From: Methanobacteriota archaeon | GTDB lineage: Archaea; Thermoplasmatota; Thermoplasmata; RBG-16-68-12; EA-27 | DNA: 25,711 nucleotides | Direction of reading: 5' to 3' | NCBI GenBank assembly: GCA_016207545.1 | Contig: JACQPO010000027.1 | Coordinates: forward strand, 1 to 25,711 | Part shown: positions 8,001-15,266 of the stretch, piece after piece | Layout: every line of letters begins with the position of its first letter | Numbering within the stretch: position 1 is the stretch's first letter | The notes under the pieces: generated by a model | The model's input: only the letters and a program-made list of their open reading frames with translations | What the model was told of the DNA's origin: nothing | Databases searched by the model: none | Made by a program: the position numbers and the translations under genes

Positions 8001-8769
8001 CGTGACCGTCGTCAAGGAGGAGCTCGACAAGGTCACGTTCCTGCTCGGCGACCCGTGGCTGGCGAACGCGGGGTCCTACGCGGAGCTCCGCGTCGTGTGG
8101 GCGAACGGCGTCGTCCTCGCGTTTGACCTGCCGGACGACTGGCCGCGGAAGGCCCTCCATCTGCACGAACGGCCGTGGGTGGACGCCTGGCGGCACGACC
8201 TCCACTTCGACGTCGGCCGGCACGGGAAGGAACCGATTAGGGTGAAGGTCCACGCGCACGACGCGAGCTTGGGGTTCGCCCTGTACTTGGACAACGATCG
8301 GATCGCCACGCTCGGCTTCACGTACGAGATTCGCCCCTGGTGGATCGACGACCTCCACCTCGACCCGAAGGACGGCCACAAGGTGTTCAAGGACGAACGG
8401 CACGCGGCCCACGACCTCGTGACGCGGGAACGGATGCCGGACGGGGGCGAAGTGCCTCGGTGCCGGCTCGACCCGGGCGATTGGACGGAGGCGGAGCGGG
8501 ACGCGAACGACGCGGAGTGCAACCTCATCGCGAACATCCTCGTGGAGGCGGACGAGACCCTCGCCCTCGTGGCGCTCGAGGAGGCGAAGGCGCTGTCCGT
8601 GAGCGACCCCGAGAAGGCGCGGAAGGTCGCGCACGAGATTGAGAAGGCCGAGCGGGACCTCGCGCGGGCGTACGACGAGTGGGGCAAGCTCCACTACGAC
8701 CACGCGATTGGCCGCTTCCGGCACGTGTGGATGCACGCGCAGCATGCGATCCAGGCCGCGATGCCGTAA
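5017..8769 (+). CDS. Large secreted protein with four PKD domains
   Basis: This 1250-residue protein begins with a signal peptide (FALVLAVGFVGAVFAGPVA). Next come an N-terminal beta region of about 370 residues with Asp-rich loops (DGDADRADDTDDT) and a CARDB/DUF11-like domain (residues about 390-505, TVTNKGEAPSDFDL). Four PKD-type repeats follow at residues about 508-940. The first is classical (SSDPDGDALTYEWDWDGDG). The other three carry an extra loop of the type FNDGAAADPDxS. The last 310 residues are a beta domain followed by charged helices ending HAQHAIQAAMP. No C-terminal membrane anchor is visible. PKD domains usually mediate adhesion or substrate contact, and no enzyme domain is seen, so a cell-surface structural or adhesive role is inferred. 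The ATG at 5017 directly precedes the signal peptide. The frame extends upstream only into the end of riboflavin kinase. Confidence 0.85.
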   Translation: MGQTFSCLSRPSFALVLAVGFVGAVFAGPVATYVPYREAFPDSPPTVPSSSVETGMPSLDPDDARFLGVAGAGLETLAGVKTVLFLGLPEGTTTFTVGLFDGDVGGAWDSGTGSFVYRLYKDPLKTGTTTTLVDTIASAQAVDDDWHDREYTTDSGARAPSGNYFYRLEASWEADPPLLAYNNFKVRTSGQVSLGAGQDFGFAAGPQNIGSDPDVGSGDPNPGDQNDPNANSYDGTFTFFFYVPKTLTSIEFWDGDADRADDTDDTNTPNTDPDGPGPAQPEGSHPGIPADDGEPGREDCCKVTTNIFYDVLDPNGTLYTNGNPSGNVEWERFAIGPASIDPDVVVTGTLPAGLWRVRVRGMDAHNLAVLRSTYEIYMKEEPPLPVHPAPLVEPDHDVTTDDDVTLTFAHTVTNKGEAPSDFDLTAVSDHAWATAIFHDLDADGVLDPGEPPITTTGVLAKDAFIPILVTLVVPPLTAGTVDVTTVTAISLLEWAVQGSAHDTTRVRVNVGPTASAGGPYTASEGSSITFDASGSSDPDGDALTYEWDWDGDGTFDEISDQPTAARTFGDDLVDHVVTLRVSDGEFADTASALITITNVAPALSLGVGPTGDEGGTLRFEVRVTDPGSDDLTVFWSGDCGGWSSSRFYPNDPADVPDPDPSPDVHPRDVTDAQNVVCGDDGTFDWMVEARDDDGGVTTASGAFLVGNLPPAFTVSPPSMTATDEGLSVTLEAIAGDPGSDDLTFTWTWEHGPTEVRTHFNDGAAADPDPSPNGTFPFSATDSSTHTYGDDCVCRVALLVEDDDGGSVTYTTTIEVRNLSPSASIDGITQSQTGNLPADLFLPNRPIRFEGSSEDPGSDDLTFAWDFGDGGAASTTYFNDGAAADPDESTGGTFPFAAGDVVEHTYTVPGTYTVKLRVEDDDVGFAEDTRSITIISPLGLKQDAIQRIKALKFEALARGDDEFVHHLDRAEEWVWKSLGYKHPFRPIDIAADLGSDVTVVKEELDKVTFLLGDPWLANAGSYAELRVVWANGVVLAFDLPDDWPRKALHLHERPWVDAWRHDLHFDVGRHGKEPIRVKVHAHDASLGFALYLDNDRIATLGFTYEIRPWWIDDLHLDPKDGHKVFKDERHAAHDLVTRERMPDGGEVPRCRLDPGDWTEAERDANDAECNLIANILVEADETLALVALEEAKALSVSDPEKARKVAHEIEKAERDLARAYDEWGKLHYDHAIGRFRHVWMHAQHAIQAAMP
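6889..7674 (+). repeat. Tandemly duplicated PKD modules within the secreted protein gene
   Basis: The third and fourth PKD modules are separated by exactly 354 bases. A 26-base word (encoding DPGSDDLTF) is identical at 7222-7247 and 7576-7601. A 30-base word (encoding FNDGAAADPD) is identical at 7291-7320 and 7645-7674. A more diverged copy of the first word lies at 6889, 333 bases earlier. This indicates recent in-frame duplication of the module. Confidence 0.85.
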
Positions 8770-8772
8770 GGC

Positions 8773-9606
8773 TCAGAACTTCGCGGTCACGTAGTCGAGG
8801 ACGGACTCGAACACGACGCGCCCGTCCCCCGGCCCGTCCGGGTTCCCCGAGCGCGTCCAGTCCGGGTGCAGGTACCGAAAGAACGACCGTTCGGGATGCG
8901 GCTGCACGCCGAACACGTTCCCCTCGCGGTTGGACAGGGCCGCGATGTTGTACAGCGCGCCGTTCGGGCACCACGGGTAACCGGCATACTTCCCGCGGTC
9001 GTCCACGTACCGGAAGACGACTTGGTCGTTCTCGATGAGTTCCCGGAGCATCTCCTGCTCCCGTTCCTTCGGGAGGAGGAACTTCCCCTCCCCGTGCGCG
9101 GAGACGACCGTGATGACGTCGCCCTTCTTGAGCCTCCCGGTGAACGCGCAGCTCCCGCCGTTCTCGTGCTTCAGGTACGAGGGCCGGCACTCGTAGTGCG
9201 CGGAGTCGTTCGTGGCGAGCACGGCCTCGGGGGTGTCCGTGATGGGTCCGCGCACGGCGGGGAGCATGCCCGCCTCGACGAGGACCTGGAATCCGTTGCA
9301 CACGCCGAGGACCGGACGCCCGGAACGGACGAAGTCTTCGAGTTCCCCCGCGAGCCTGCTCTTCATCCGCGCCGCGAAGATCGCGCCCGCGCGCACGTAG
9401 TCGCCCGCCGCGAACCCGCCCGGGATCATGAGCACGTCGTAGTCCGCCAGGCGGCGTCGGAACTCCGGCGGCGCGTCGCCCGTCAGCTGTTTCAAGTGGA
9501 CCTTCTCCGCGTGCGCCCCGAGGAGCTGAAAGTACCGCACGCTCTCGTCCTCGCAGTTCGTCCCCTCGATGAGGAGCACCGCCACGCGGACGTCCTCGCG
9601 CTTCAT
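8773..9606 (-). CDS. purQ: Phosphoribosylformylglycinamidine synthase, glutaminase subunit
   Basis: PurQ supplies ammonia from glutamine to PurL in the fourth step of purine synthesis (FGAR to FGAM). The 277-residue protein is a class I glutamine amidotransferase: the oxyanion segment IPGGFAAGDY is at residues 61-70, the nucleophile Cys103 is in GVCNGFQ, and the catalytic pair His237/Glu239 is in QPHPERS. It is longer than the roughly 220-residue compact archaeal and Bacillus forms, with an insertion around residues 130-200. The ATG at 9606 overlaps the stop of purL by four bases (ATGA), so the two subunits are translationally coupled. A small PurS subunit is normally needed as well and is not present in the window. 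The gene ends three bases from the convergent PKD gene. Confidence 0.95.
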   Translation of the reverse strand: MKREDVRVAVLLIEGTNCEDESVRYFQLLGAHAEKVHLKQLTGDAPPEFRRRLADYDVLMIPGGFAAGDYVRAGAIFAARMKSRLAGELEDFVRSGRPVLGVCNGFQVLVEAGMLPAVRGPITDTPEAVLATNDSAHYECRPSYLKHENGGSCAFTGRLKKGDVITVVSAHGEGKFLLPKEREQEMLRELIENDQVVFRYVDDRGKYAGYPWCPNGALYNIAALSNREGNVFGVQPHPERSFFRYLHPDWTRSGNPDGPGDGRVVFESVLDYVTAKF

Positions 9607-11936
9607 CCGACCACCAGCCTTGGGAGCGCGGAAGACCATGCGTCCCGCATCTCATCCACCCCGACCTCGGACCTCTCGCGGCCGCGACGGATCCGGAACG
9701 TGCGACCGCCCACGGTGCCGACGCGCGCGACGGGCGCAGGGAAGTTGGATTCGAACGCATCCTCATGTCCGTTGTGAATTTCGAGGAGCCACCGGGCGTT
9801 CGTCTCGGAGAACAGGAGGAAGTCGAGCCGCAGCGGGTCGAGCGAGGACAGGTCCAAGGACGCGCCGACGTCGCCGCCGAGACACATCTCCGCGACCGCA
9901 ACTGCGAGGCCGCCCTGGGAGAGGTCGTGGCACGCCGCGATATCGCCTGCGCGGATTGCCGCCAAAACTCCGTCCATCCCGCCCTTGAGCGCCGCGACGT
10001 CGACGTTGGGCGCGACCCCGCTGGAGCCGCCGACGACGCGGAAGTACTCGCTCCCGCCCATCTCCTGGTGGGTCTCGCCGACGAGATAAATCGGATTCCC
10101 GGAGGACTTGAAGTCCGAGGTGACGCACGTGCGGAAGTCCTCGACGATCCCGACGCCCATGACGACGGGCGTTGGCGGCGCGGGGCCGAGGGCACTCTCG
10201 TTGTAGAAGCTCACATTCCCGGACGGGATCGGGATGCCGAGCGCCTGCGCGGTCGTGCCGATGCCCCGCACGGCTTCCCGGAAGAACCCGAGCCGATCGG
10301 GCTTCTCGGGGTTCCCGAAGTTCAGGCAGTTCGTGAGGGAATGGGGCCGGGCTCCGACCGCCACGAGGTTTCGGCACGCCTCGTCCACGGCGGTCGCGCC
10401 GCCCCGGAACGGATCGATCGCGGTGAACTGCGGCGTGGACGCGCACGCGATCGCGAGCGCGCGATGGGAGTCCACGAGCGGCCGGACGACGGAGGCGTCC
10501 CCGTGGCTCGACCTCCCCACGATGCCGTGGAGCGGCTTGATCACGGTCGACGCGCGCACCTCGTGGTCGTACTGTCGCACGACGAGTTCCTTGTTCGCGA
10601 CGTTCGGGGACGCGAGGACCCTGAGCAAGACGGCGGCGTAGTCGTCGGGCTCCTCGGGATACCGCTCCGGCGGCCGGACCGCGGGGACCTTCGACTCGTA
10701 GGCGCGGCAATACTCCGGACCGCCCGTGTAGAAGTCGAGGTCCACCTCGAGGACGAGTTCGCCCCTGTACGAGACGCGGCACACGTTCCCCGGGATCGCC
10801 CGCCCGATCGGCGCCGCCAACACGTCGTACAAGTCGCAGACCTTCAGGACGCGGTCCACGTGCTCCGGCGGCACCGCCAGCATCATCCGCTCCTGGGACT
10901 CGCTCACCCAGATTTCCCAGGGCGCCAGGCCTTCCTCCTTGAGCGGCACGCGCTCGAGGTCGACCTCCGCGCCGAGCCCGCCGTTCCGCGCCATCTCCCC
11001 GACGACGCAGCTGAGCCCGCCGCCGCCGAGGTCCTTCATCCCGTGCAACAGACCGTGCTCCGCGGCGTCGAGGCACGCGTGGATGAGCGGCTCCTTCACG
11101 ATCGCGTCGCCGATCTGGACCGCGCCGCCGGACCACGCCTCCGCGGCCTCCGCGGTGAGGTCCACGGAGGCGTACGTGACCCCGTGGATCCCGTCCCGCC
11201 CCGTCCGCCCGCCGCACAGGACGAACACGTCCCCTGGCTGCGCGACGCGGTTCTTCTGGATCTGGGACTTCTTCGCGAAGCCGACGCACGCGACGTTCAC
11301 GATGATGTTGCCCACGTACCCTTCGTCGAAGTGGATGAGGCCGTTCACGGTCGGGATGCCGACGCGGTTCCCGTAGTCCCGGATCCCCGCGACGACGCCG
11401 CCGAACAGGTACCGCGGATGCTTCACGCCCTTCGGCAGATTCTCGAACTTGAAGTCGAGGGGACCGAAGTGGAGCGGGTCGCACAGCGCGATCGGCTGCG
11501 CGCCCATCGCGAGCACGTCCCGCAGGATGCCGCCGATCCCCGTCGTCGCGCCCCCGTACGGCTCGACGGCGCTCGGGTGGTTGTGGCTCTCGATCCGGAG
11601 CGCGTACGCGTGGTCCTCGTCGAACTCCACGACGCCCGCGTCCCCGCGGTCGAGGACGTACGGCGCCTGGACGGGGAAGATGAACTCCCGCAGGAACACC
11701 TTCGAGGACTTGTAACAACAGTGCTCCGACCACGCCTGGCCGAGGGACTGGAGCTCCACGTCCGTCGGGTCCCGTCCGAGCCCCGCGAAGTGGTCGCGGA
11801 TCGTCTTCATCTCGTCGAGGGACAGGGCGAGACCCATCCCCTGGCTCACGCGCATCAGTTCGTCGTCAGAAGCGTCGCGCAACGCGACGTCATGGAGCGG
11901 GAACGGAACGCCGCGCCGCCGGTTCAGGTCCCGCAC
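9603..11936 (-). CDS. purL: Phosphoribosylformylglycinamidine synthase, synthetase subunit
   Basis: PurL is the ATP-dependent synthetase that converts FGAR to FGAM with ammonia from PurQ. At 777 residues it is the small form used with separate PurQ and PurS. The characteristic WSEHCCYKSS (residues 69-78), the ESHNHPSAVEPYGGATTG segment (about 116-133) and CGGRTGRDGIHG are all present. The second AIRS-like half is recognisable by SSGNPIYLVGETHQEMGGSEY and a CHDLSQGGLAVA motif near the C-terminus. The start is a GTG at 11936, about 35 bases from a TATA-like box. The ATG at 11893 is out of frame. purL is the first gene of a two-gene operon with purQ. Confidence 0.95.
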   Translation of the reverse strand: MRDLNRRRGVPFPLHDVALRDASDDELMRVSQGMGLALSLDEMKTIRDHFAGLGRDPTDVELQSLGQAWSEHCCYKSSKVFLREFIFPVQAPYVLDRGDAGVVEFDEDHAYALRIESHNHPSAVEPYGGATTGIGGILRDVLAMGAQPIALCDPLHFGPLDFKFENLPKGVKHPRYLFGGVVAGIRDYGNRVGIPTVNGLIHFDEGYVGNIIVNVACVGFAKKSQIQKNRVAQPGDVFVLCGGRTGRDGIHGVTYASVDLTAEAAEAWSGGAVQIGDAIVKEPLIHACLDAAEHGLLHGMKDLGGGGLSCVVGEMARNGGLGAEVDLERVPLKEEGLAPWEIWVSESQERMMLAVPPEHVDRVLKVCDLYDVLAAPIGRAIPGNVCRVSYRGELVLEVDLDFYTGGPEYCRAYESKVPAVRPPERYPEEPDDYAAVLLRVLASPNVANKELVVRQYDHEVRASTVIKPLHGIVGRSSHGDASVVRPLVDSHRALAIACASTPQFTAIDPFRGGATAVDEACRNLVAVGARPHSLTNCLNFGNPEKPDRLGFFREAVRGIGTTAQALGIPIPSGNVSFYNESALGPAPPTPVVMGVGIVEDFRTCVTSDFKSSGNPIYLVGETHQEMGGSEYFRVVGGSSGVAPNVDVAALKGGMDGVLAAIRAGDIAACHDLSQGGLAVAVAEMCLGGDVGASLDLSSLDPLRLDFLLFSETNARWLLEIHNGHEDAFESNFPAPVARVGTVGGRTFRIRRGRERSEVGVDEMRDAWSSALPRLVVG

Positions 11937-11967
11937 AGGCCCGCCTCACTGCGAAACCACGCGGTCC

Positions 11968-11975
11968 AGATATAC
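11968..11975 (-). promoter_or_regulatory. TATA-like promoter of purLQ
   Basis: The reverse strand reads CGTATATC, centred about 35 bases before the GTG start of purL. The box lies just beyond the stop codon side of the neighbouring small membrane-protein gene. Confidence 0.55.
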
Positions 11976-11986
11976 GTTTGTGCCGC

Positions 11987-12226
11987 CTACTTGCCCGCCC
12001 GCCGCGCGGCCCGGACCTTGCGCCATCGCCCGTACGTGGAGAGGATCAGGATGCCGCCGATTGCGACGACGCCGCCCCCGCACACGGCCGCCGCCGCGGG
12101 GTCGAGCGGGAAGTACGGATCCCCGCTTCCCGCGGGCGCGCGGAGCAGGAAGTTTACCGCGAACGCGATGAGCAGGATGCCGACGAGCATCGGCGCCCAC
12201 ACCCCGAGCACCTCCCGCACGCGCAC
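11987..12226 (-). CDS. Small two-helix membrane protein
   Basis: This 79-residue protein has two predicted membrane helices (VWAPMLVGILLIAFAVNFLL and AAVCGGGVVAIGGILILSTY) and a basic C-terminal tail (RWRKVRAARRAGK), which should face the cytoplasm. No family is recognised. The GTG at 12226 sits about 26 bases from a TATA-like box, and a second GTG at 12220 is an alternative. It lies 33 bases downstream of the NAC gene on the same strand, so it may also be cotranscribed with it. An overlapping frame from the ATG at 12236 gives an arginine/alanine-rich shadow without membrane helices. Confidence 0.65.
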   Translation of the reverse strand: MRVREVLGVWAPMLVGILLIAFAVNFLLRAPAGSGDPYFPLDPAAAAVCGGGVVAIGGILILSTYGRWRKVRAARRAGK

Positions 12227-12247
12227 GCGCGGCCATCCCGGAAGTCG

Positions 12248-12255
12248 CTAAAAAC
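12248..12255 (-). promoter_or_regulatory. Possible TATA-like box of the small membrane protein
   Basis: The reverse strand reads GTTTTTAG, about 26 bases before the GTG at 12226, just downstream of the NAC stop codon. Confidence 0.35.
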
Positions 12256-12259
12256 CTAC

Positions 12260-12634
12260 CTAACGGGAGATGAGGCGGATGATCGCCTCCGCGGGTTCCC
12301 CGTTCGCTTCCCCGAGCGCCTTCCGGGCCTCCTCCTCGCTCACGCCCGCCTTCTCCGCGACGAGCTTCACGTCCTCTTCGAGGATCTCGACCTTCGCAGG
12401 TGTCGCCTTAACCTTTGCGTCCGCGCGGTCTCGAATGAGCGGTTCCCCGACGATCTGCGCGGTCTTCTGCCCCTGCACGGTCATCATCGTGACCTGCGCC
12501 TTCGTGAACACGTACTCCTTCGTCGCCGTGCGGATGACGACCTCCTCCACATCCTCGATCTCCTCCGCCTGGATGCCGAGGCGCTTCATCATCTGCTTCA
12601 TCTGGCGGGGGTTCATCCGGCCGCCGGGGATCAT
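12260..12634 (-). CDS. nac: Nascent-polypeptide-associated complex protein (archaeal NAC)
   Basis: Archaeal NAC is a homodimer that binds nascent chains at the ribosome exit tunnel. The 124-residue protein begins MIPGGRMNPRQMKQMMKRLG, the typical archaeal N-terminus. The NAC beta-barrel domain follows (EVVIRTATKEYVFTKAQVTMMTVQGQKTAQIVG), and a C-terminal UBA domain ends the protein (EEDVKLVAEKAGVSEEEARKALGEANGEPAEAIIRLISR). Length and order match the family. The ATG at 12634 is about 30 bases from a TATA-like box. The frame extends further upstream, but that part is arginine-rich and lies across the promoter. The gene is divergent from ABCE1, so two translation-linked genes share one intergenic region. 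Confidence 0.95.
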   Translation of the reverse strand: MIPGGRMNPRQMKQMMKRLGIQAEEIEDVEEVVIRTATKEYVFTKAQVTMMTVQGQKTAQIVGEPLIRDRADAKVKATPAKVEILEEDVKLVAEKAGVSEEEARKALGEANGEPAEAIIRLISR

Positions 12635-12660
12635 CGGGTGCGCGGAAGGAACGCCCCTCG

Positions 12661-12667
12661 GATAAGG
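12661..12667 (-). promoter_or_regulatory. TATA-like promoter of NAC
   Basis: The reverse strand reads CCTTATC, centred 30 bases before the ATG at 12634, consistent with a leaderless transcript. Confidence 0.55.
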
Positions 12668-12716
12668 TTGTTGGCGTCCACGCCTCCGTCTCGCGGCCAT
12701 GGAGCCAGCCGGAACA

Positions 12717-12724
12717 CCTTAATA
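12717..12724 (+). promoter_or_regulatory. TATA-like promoter of ABCE1
   Basis: The sequence ccttaata lies about 30 bases before the ATG at 12751, consistent with a leaderless transcript divergent from NAC. Confidence 0.55.
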
Positions 12725-12750
12725 GGGAGCCAAGGAATCGGAAGCGGTCC

Positions 12751-14544
12751 ATGCGGATCGCGGTCGTTTTCAAAGACCGATGCCAGCCCAAGCGCTGCAA
12801 CCTGGAGTGCATCGCGTTCTGCCCGCCGCAGCGCACGGGCACGGAGGTCATTTGGATCGATCAGGAGACGGGGAAGGCCGCGATCAGCGAAGAGACGTGC
12901 ATTGCGTGCTCGATCTGCGTCCACAAGTGTCCGTTCGACGCGATTCGGATCATCGGATTGCCGGAGCCGCTCAAGACGGACCTGATCCACCAGTTCGGAC
13001 GGAACGCGTTTCGCCTGTTCCGCCTGCCCGCGCCGCGCAAGGACGGAGTCACGGGCATCCTCGGACCCAACGGGATCGGCAAGACGACCGCGCTGTCCAT
13101 CCTCTCCGGGGAATACGCGCCCAACCTCGGCCTCTACCGCCGCAAGCTGCCGCATTGGGAGGACGTGCTCGCGTACTTCAAGGGCACGGAGATGCACGAT
13201 TACTTTGCTAGGCTGGTGGACAAGAAAATCCGCACCGCGCTGAAGCCGCAGTACGTCGACAAGCTGTCGAAGGTATACTCCGGCGAGGTCCGCGCGCTCC
13301 TCGCGAAGGTCGACCAGTCCGGGCGCATGGACGAGGTCGTCGACGCGCTCGGGATGCGCGCGTCCCTCGACCACGACATCCGCAAGCTGTCCGGCGGGGA
13401 GCTCCAGAAGGTCGCGATCGCCGCCACGATGCTGAAGGACGCAGACGTGTACTTCTTCGACGAGCCGTCCTCGTACCTCGACATCCACGAGCGACTCCGC
13501 GTCGCCCGCGTCATTCGCGATCTATCCGGAAAGAAGCAGGTCGTCGTCGTGGAGCACGACCTGGCGGTGCTCGACTTCCTCGCGGACCACGTGTACCTCC
13601 TCTACGGGAGCGAAGGCGCGTACGGCGTCGTCGCGCAGCCGCGGCCCGTGCGGACCGCGATTAACGTGTACCTCCAGGGGATGCTGAAGGAGGAGAACAT
13701 CCGGTTCCGGGACCGCGAGATCACGTTCGAGGTGCGGCCGCCGCGGTCCGAGTGGAAGGCGCCGGAGTTCCTCCGGTTCGACCGCCTCGAGAAACGGTTC
13801 GACGGGTTTGGGCTCGAAGTCGAAGGCGGGATCCTCCGAAAGGGCGAGGTCGTCGGCGTCGTCGGGCCCAACGCGACGGGGAAGACGACGTTCGTGAAGC
13901 TCCTTGCGGGCGTCGAACAGCCGACGAGCGGCGAGGTGCACGGGGAATGGCAAGTCTCTTACAAGCCACAGTACCTGGAGTCCGCGTACGAGGGAACCGT
14001 GCGCGAGCTCCTCGTCTCGACGGTCGGGAAGAAAGCGGAGTCGGGGTACTTCGAGACGGAGATTGCGGAGCCGTTGCGAATCCGCGCAATGATGGAACGG
14101 GACGTCACCTCCCTCAGTGGCGGGGAGCTCCAACGCGTCGCGATTGCCTTGTGCCTCGTGCGTGATGCGGACATCTATCTCGTCGACGAGCCGTCTGCGT
14201 ACCTCGACTCGAACCAGCGCATGGAGACGGCGAGGACGATTCGCCGCGTCATGGAGAAGGAGGGGAAGACGGGGCTCATCGTGGACCACGACGTGTACTT
14301 CATCGACCTGGTGAGCGACTCGATCATGGTCTTTGGCGGCGAGCCCGGCGTGCGGGGCTTGGGGCGCGGCCCGTTCGACATGCGGACGGGCATGAACGAG
14401 TTCCTGCGCGGCGTCGGGATCACGTTCCGCAGGGACAACGAGACGAACCGGCCGCGGATCAACAAAGAGGACTCCCGCCTCGACCGGGAGCAGAAGTCCG
14501 CGGGCGAGCACTACTACGCGGTCGCGACGCAGACGCAGGAATGA
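12751..14544 (+). CDS. abcE1: Ribosome-recycling ATPase ABCE1 (RNase L inhibitor)
   Basis: ABCE1 splits the archaeal ribosome after termination. At 597 residues it has the normal length and layout. Two [4Fe-4S] clusters are bound by cysteines 11, 16, 20, 24 and 50, 53, 56, 60. The first ATPase domain has Walker A GPNGIGKTT at about 105-113 and signature LSGGELQKV near 212. The second has GPNATGKTT near 372 and LSGGELQRV near 455. Both Walker B motifs are present as DVYFFDEPSSYLD and DIYLVDEPSAYLD. The hinge-linked C-terminus is charged and ends near ATQTQE. Every catalytic element is intact. The ATG at 12751 begins directly before the ferredoxin-like domain and lies about 30 bases from its TATA box. 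Confidence 0.97.
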   Translation: MRIAVVFKDRCQPKRCNLECIAFCPPQRTGTEVIWIDQETGKAAISEETCIACSICVHKCPFDAIRIIGLPEPLKTDLIHQFGRNAFRLFRLPAPRKDGVTGILGPNGIGKTTALSILSGEYAPNLGLYRRKLPHWEDVLAYFKGTEMHDYFARLVDKKIRTALKPQYVDKLSKVYSGEVRALLAKVDQSGRMDEVVDALGMRASLDHDIRKLSGGELQKVAIAATMLKDADVYFFDEPSSYLDIHERLRVARVIRDLSGKKQVVVVEHDLAVLDFLADHVYLLYGSEGAYGVVAQPRPVRTAINVYLQGMLKEENIRFRDREITFEVRPPRSEWKAPEFLRFDRLEKRFDGFGLEVEGGILRKGEVVGVVGPNATGKTTFVKLLAGVEQPTSGEVHGEWQVSYKPQYLESAYEGTVRELLVSTVGKKAESGYFETEIAEPLRIRAMMERDVTSLSGGELQRVAIALCLVRDADIYLVDEPSAYLDSNQRMETARTIRRVMEKEGKTGLIVDHDVYFIDLVSDSIMVFGGEPGVRGLGRGPFDMRTGMNEFLRGVGITFRRDNETNRPRINKEDSRLDREQKSAGEHYYAVATQTQE

Positions 14545-14582
14545 CGAGGTTCTTACGTTCGGCTTGTGTAACGGTGGCATCT

Positions 14583-14726
14583 GGGGTGAGGCGGACATTC
14601 GCCCTCGCCCCGCTTCCCGACGAGGTTGAAGCCCTGAGAGCCGGGAAGCGCGTAACGAGGACCTACCCGAGGCCTCCACCCTACGACTGGCTGCCCCCGT
14701 TGCTTCTTGGGGATTAGGAGGCCTCC
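14583..14726 (+). ncRNA. Candidate structured RNA: three consecutive hairpins after ABCE1
   Basis: The 251-base gap downstream of ABCE1 has no convincing gene but holds three adjoining stem-loops. Hairpin 1 pairs 14583-14593 with 14600-14611: 11 pairs, one G-U, one bulged C, a six-base loop. Hairpin 2 pairs 14611-14619 with 14642-14650: nine perfect pairs, a 22-base loop. Hairpin 3 pairs 14669-14677 with 14717-14725: nine perfect pairs, with an inner cccc/gggg at 14694-14698 and 14709-14712. No T-run follows. It could be a small RNA, the structured 3' UTR of ABCE1, or a repeat element. I see no match to tRNA, SRP RNA or RNase P RNA. GC-rich DNA forms chance stems easily, so the evidence is moderate. 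Confidence 0.35.
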
Positions 14727-14795
14727 GGGCGGGCCGGGCCGAGCGTGTCCGCGAGGGCCGCGTGGCCGCTCCGGCGCGGGTGTCCGAGCGCTATC

Positions 14796-15080
14796 TTACC
14801 GCGTTGGTTGGCGGCGTCGCTCCTCCTCGAGCAAGCGAACAGCCGCCTGCGCGAGTTGCGCCATGGCCTCCGCCGCGCGGCGGATCGCGTCGTCCTCGGC
14901 CTCCGCGATCGCCGCCGCGTCCCCCGACGCGACCGCGCGACGGTAGGCCTCTACGGCGGTCTCGATTTGGCGGCGCATTGTGTGGGGATGCAGCCCCGCG
15001 TGCCGGGCCGCGGCCTCGTGGGAAGCGAGGAGTTCTAGCACGCTGTTGGGGAGGGACATGGGATCCCGGGGTTCCTCCAT
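14796..15080 (-). CDS. Small helical protein, unknown function
   Basis: The 94-residue product begins MEEPRDPMSLPNSVLELLAS and is predicted to be helical throughout. A helix-turn-helix-like N-terminal third (SHEAAARHAGLHPHTMRRQIETAVEAY) is followed by long alanine/glutamate/arginine helices (EAEDDAIRRAAEAMAQLAQAAVRLLEEERRR). The histidine-proline-histidine turn could belong to a DNA-binding or dimerising fold, but I do not recognise a family. Starts at 15101 (too close to the TATA box at about 15117) and 15059 (87 residues) are alternatives. The codon choice resembles that of neighbouring real genes, but the alanine/arginine composition is also what shadow frames look like, so confidence is limited. 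Confidence 0.5.
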   Translation of the reverse strand: MEEPRDPMSLPNSVLELLASHEAAARHAGLHPHTMRRQIETAVEAYRRAVASGDAAAIAEAEDDAIRRAAEAMAQLAQAAVRLLEEERRRQPTR

Positions 15081-15113
15081 CAGGGCCTCGGCTCGGCGCA
15101 TCGCCGCGCGGAG

Positions 15114-15121
15114 GATAAAGG
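15114..15121 (-). promoter_or_regulatory. TATA-like promoter of the small helical protein
   Basis: The reverse strand reads CTTTATCC, centred about 37 bases before the ATG at 15080. This supports the idea that the small frame is transcribed. Confidence 0.4.
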
Positions 15122-15178
15122 TGCGGACCGCATGTACGGCGTGGGTCGCAAGCTTCGATCGTTGGATGATGAGTTTGA

Positions 15179-15265
15179 CTCCCGACGCCACCCCTCGAAC
15201 AGGAACCAACCGGCGAGCGCGACGACGGAGTTCCAGATCATCGTACCGCCAAACGTCGCGATAGC
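15179..15265 (-). pseudogene. Remnant of a DedA-family gene (29 codons)
   Basis: Reading the reverse strand from 15265 gives AIATFGGTMIWNSVVALAGW and then FLFEGWRRE. This matches the intact DedA gene in this window (17060-17689), which reads AATFGGAMIWNTVLTMSGW and then LLFEEWRR. About 20 of 28 residues are identical or similar, and the DNA is clearly alike over the same stretch. Neither the N-terminal two thirds of DedA nor its C-terminal helix is nearby: the similarity stops at 15265, four bases before the stop codon of the frameshifted gene to its right, and dissolves after 15179. This is a decayed fragment of a second DedA copy, cut at a rearrangement boundary. Confidence 0.7.
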
Positions 15266-15266
15266 C

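Noticed and set aside
5161..8745. A 1194-codon open frame antisense to the PKD gene
   Set aside because: It is arginine/valine/proline-rich without any domain and mirrors the codon positions of the PKD gene. GC-rich codons leave the antisense frame free of stops. The sense frame has a signal peptide and PKD domains.
9765..12251. A long forward frame antisense to purL
   Set aside because: purL is certain from its motifs. The forward frame is an Arg/Asp/Val-rich shadow.
14541..14640. C/D-box guide RNA (ATGACGA and CTGA words after ABCE1)
   Set aside because: The C-box match is imperfect, overlaps the ABCE1 stop codon and lacks a properly spaced C'/D' pair.
14583..14726. Hairpins after ABCE1 as an intrinsic terminator
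   Set aside because: No T-run follows any of the three stems, and archaeal termination relies on T-runs, not on hairpins.
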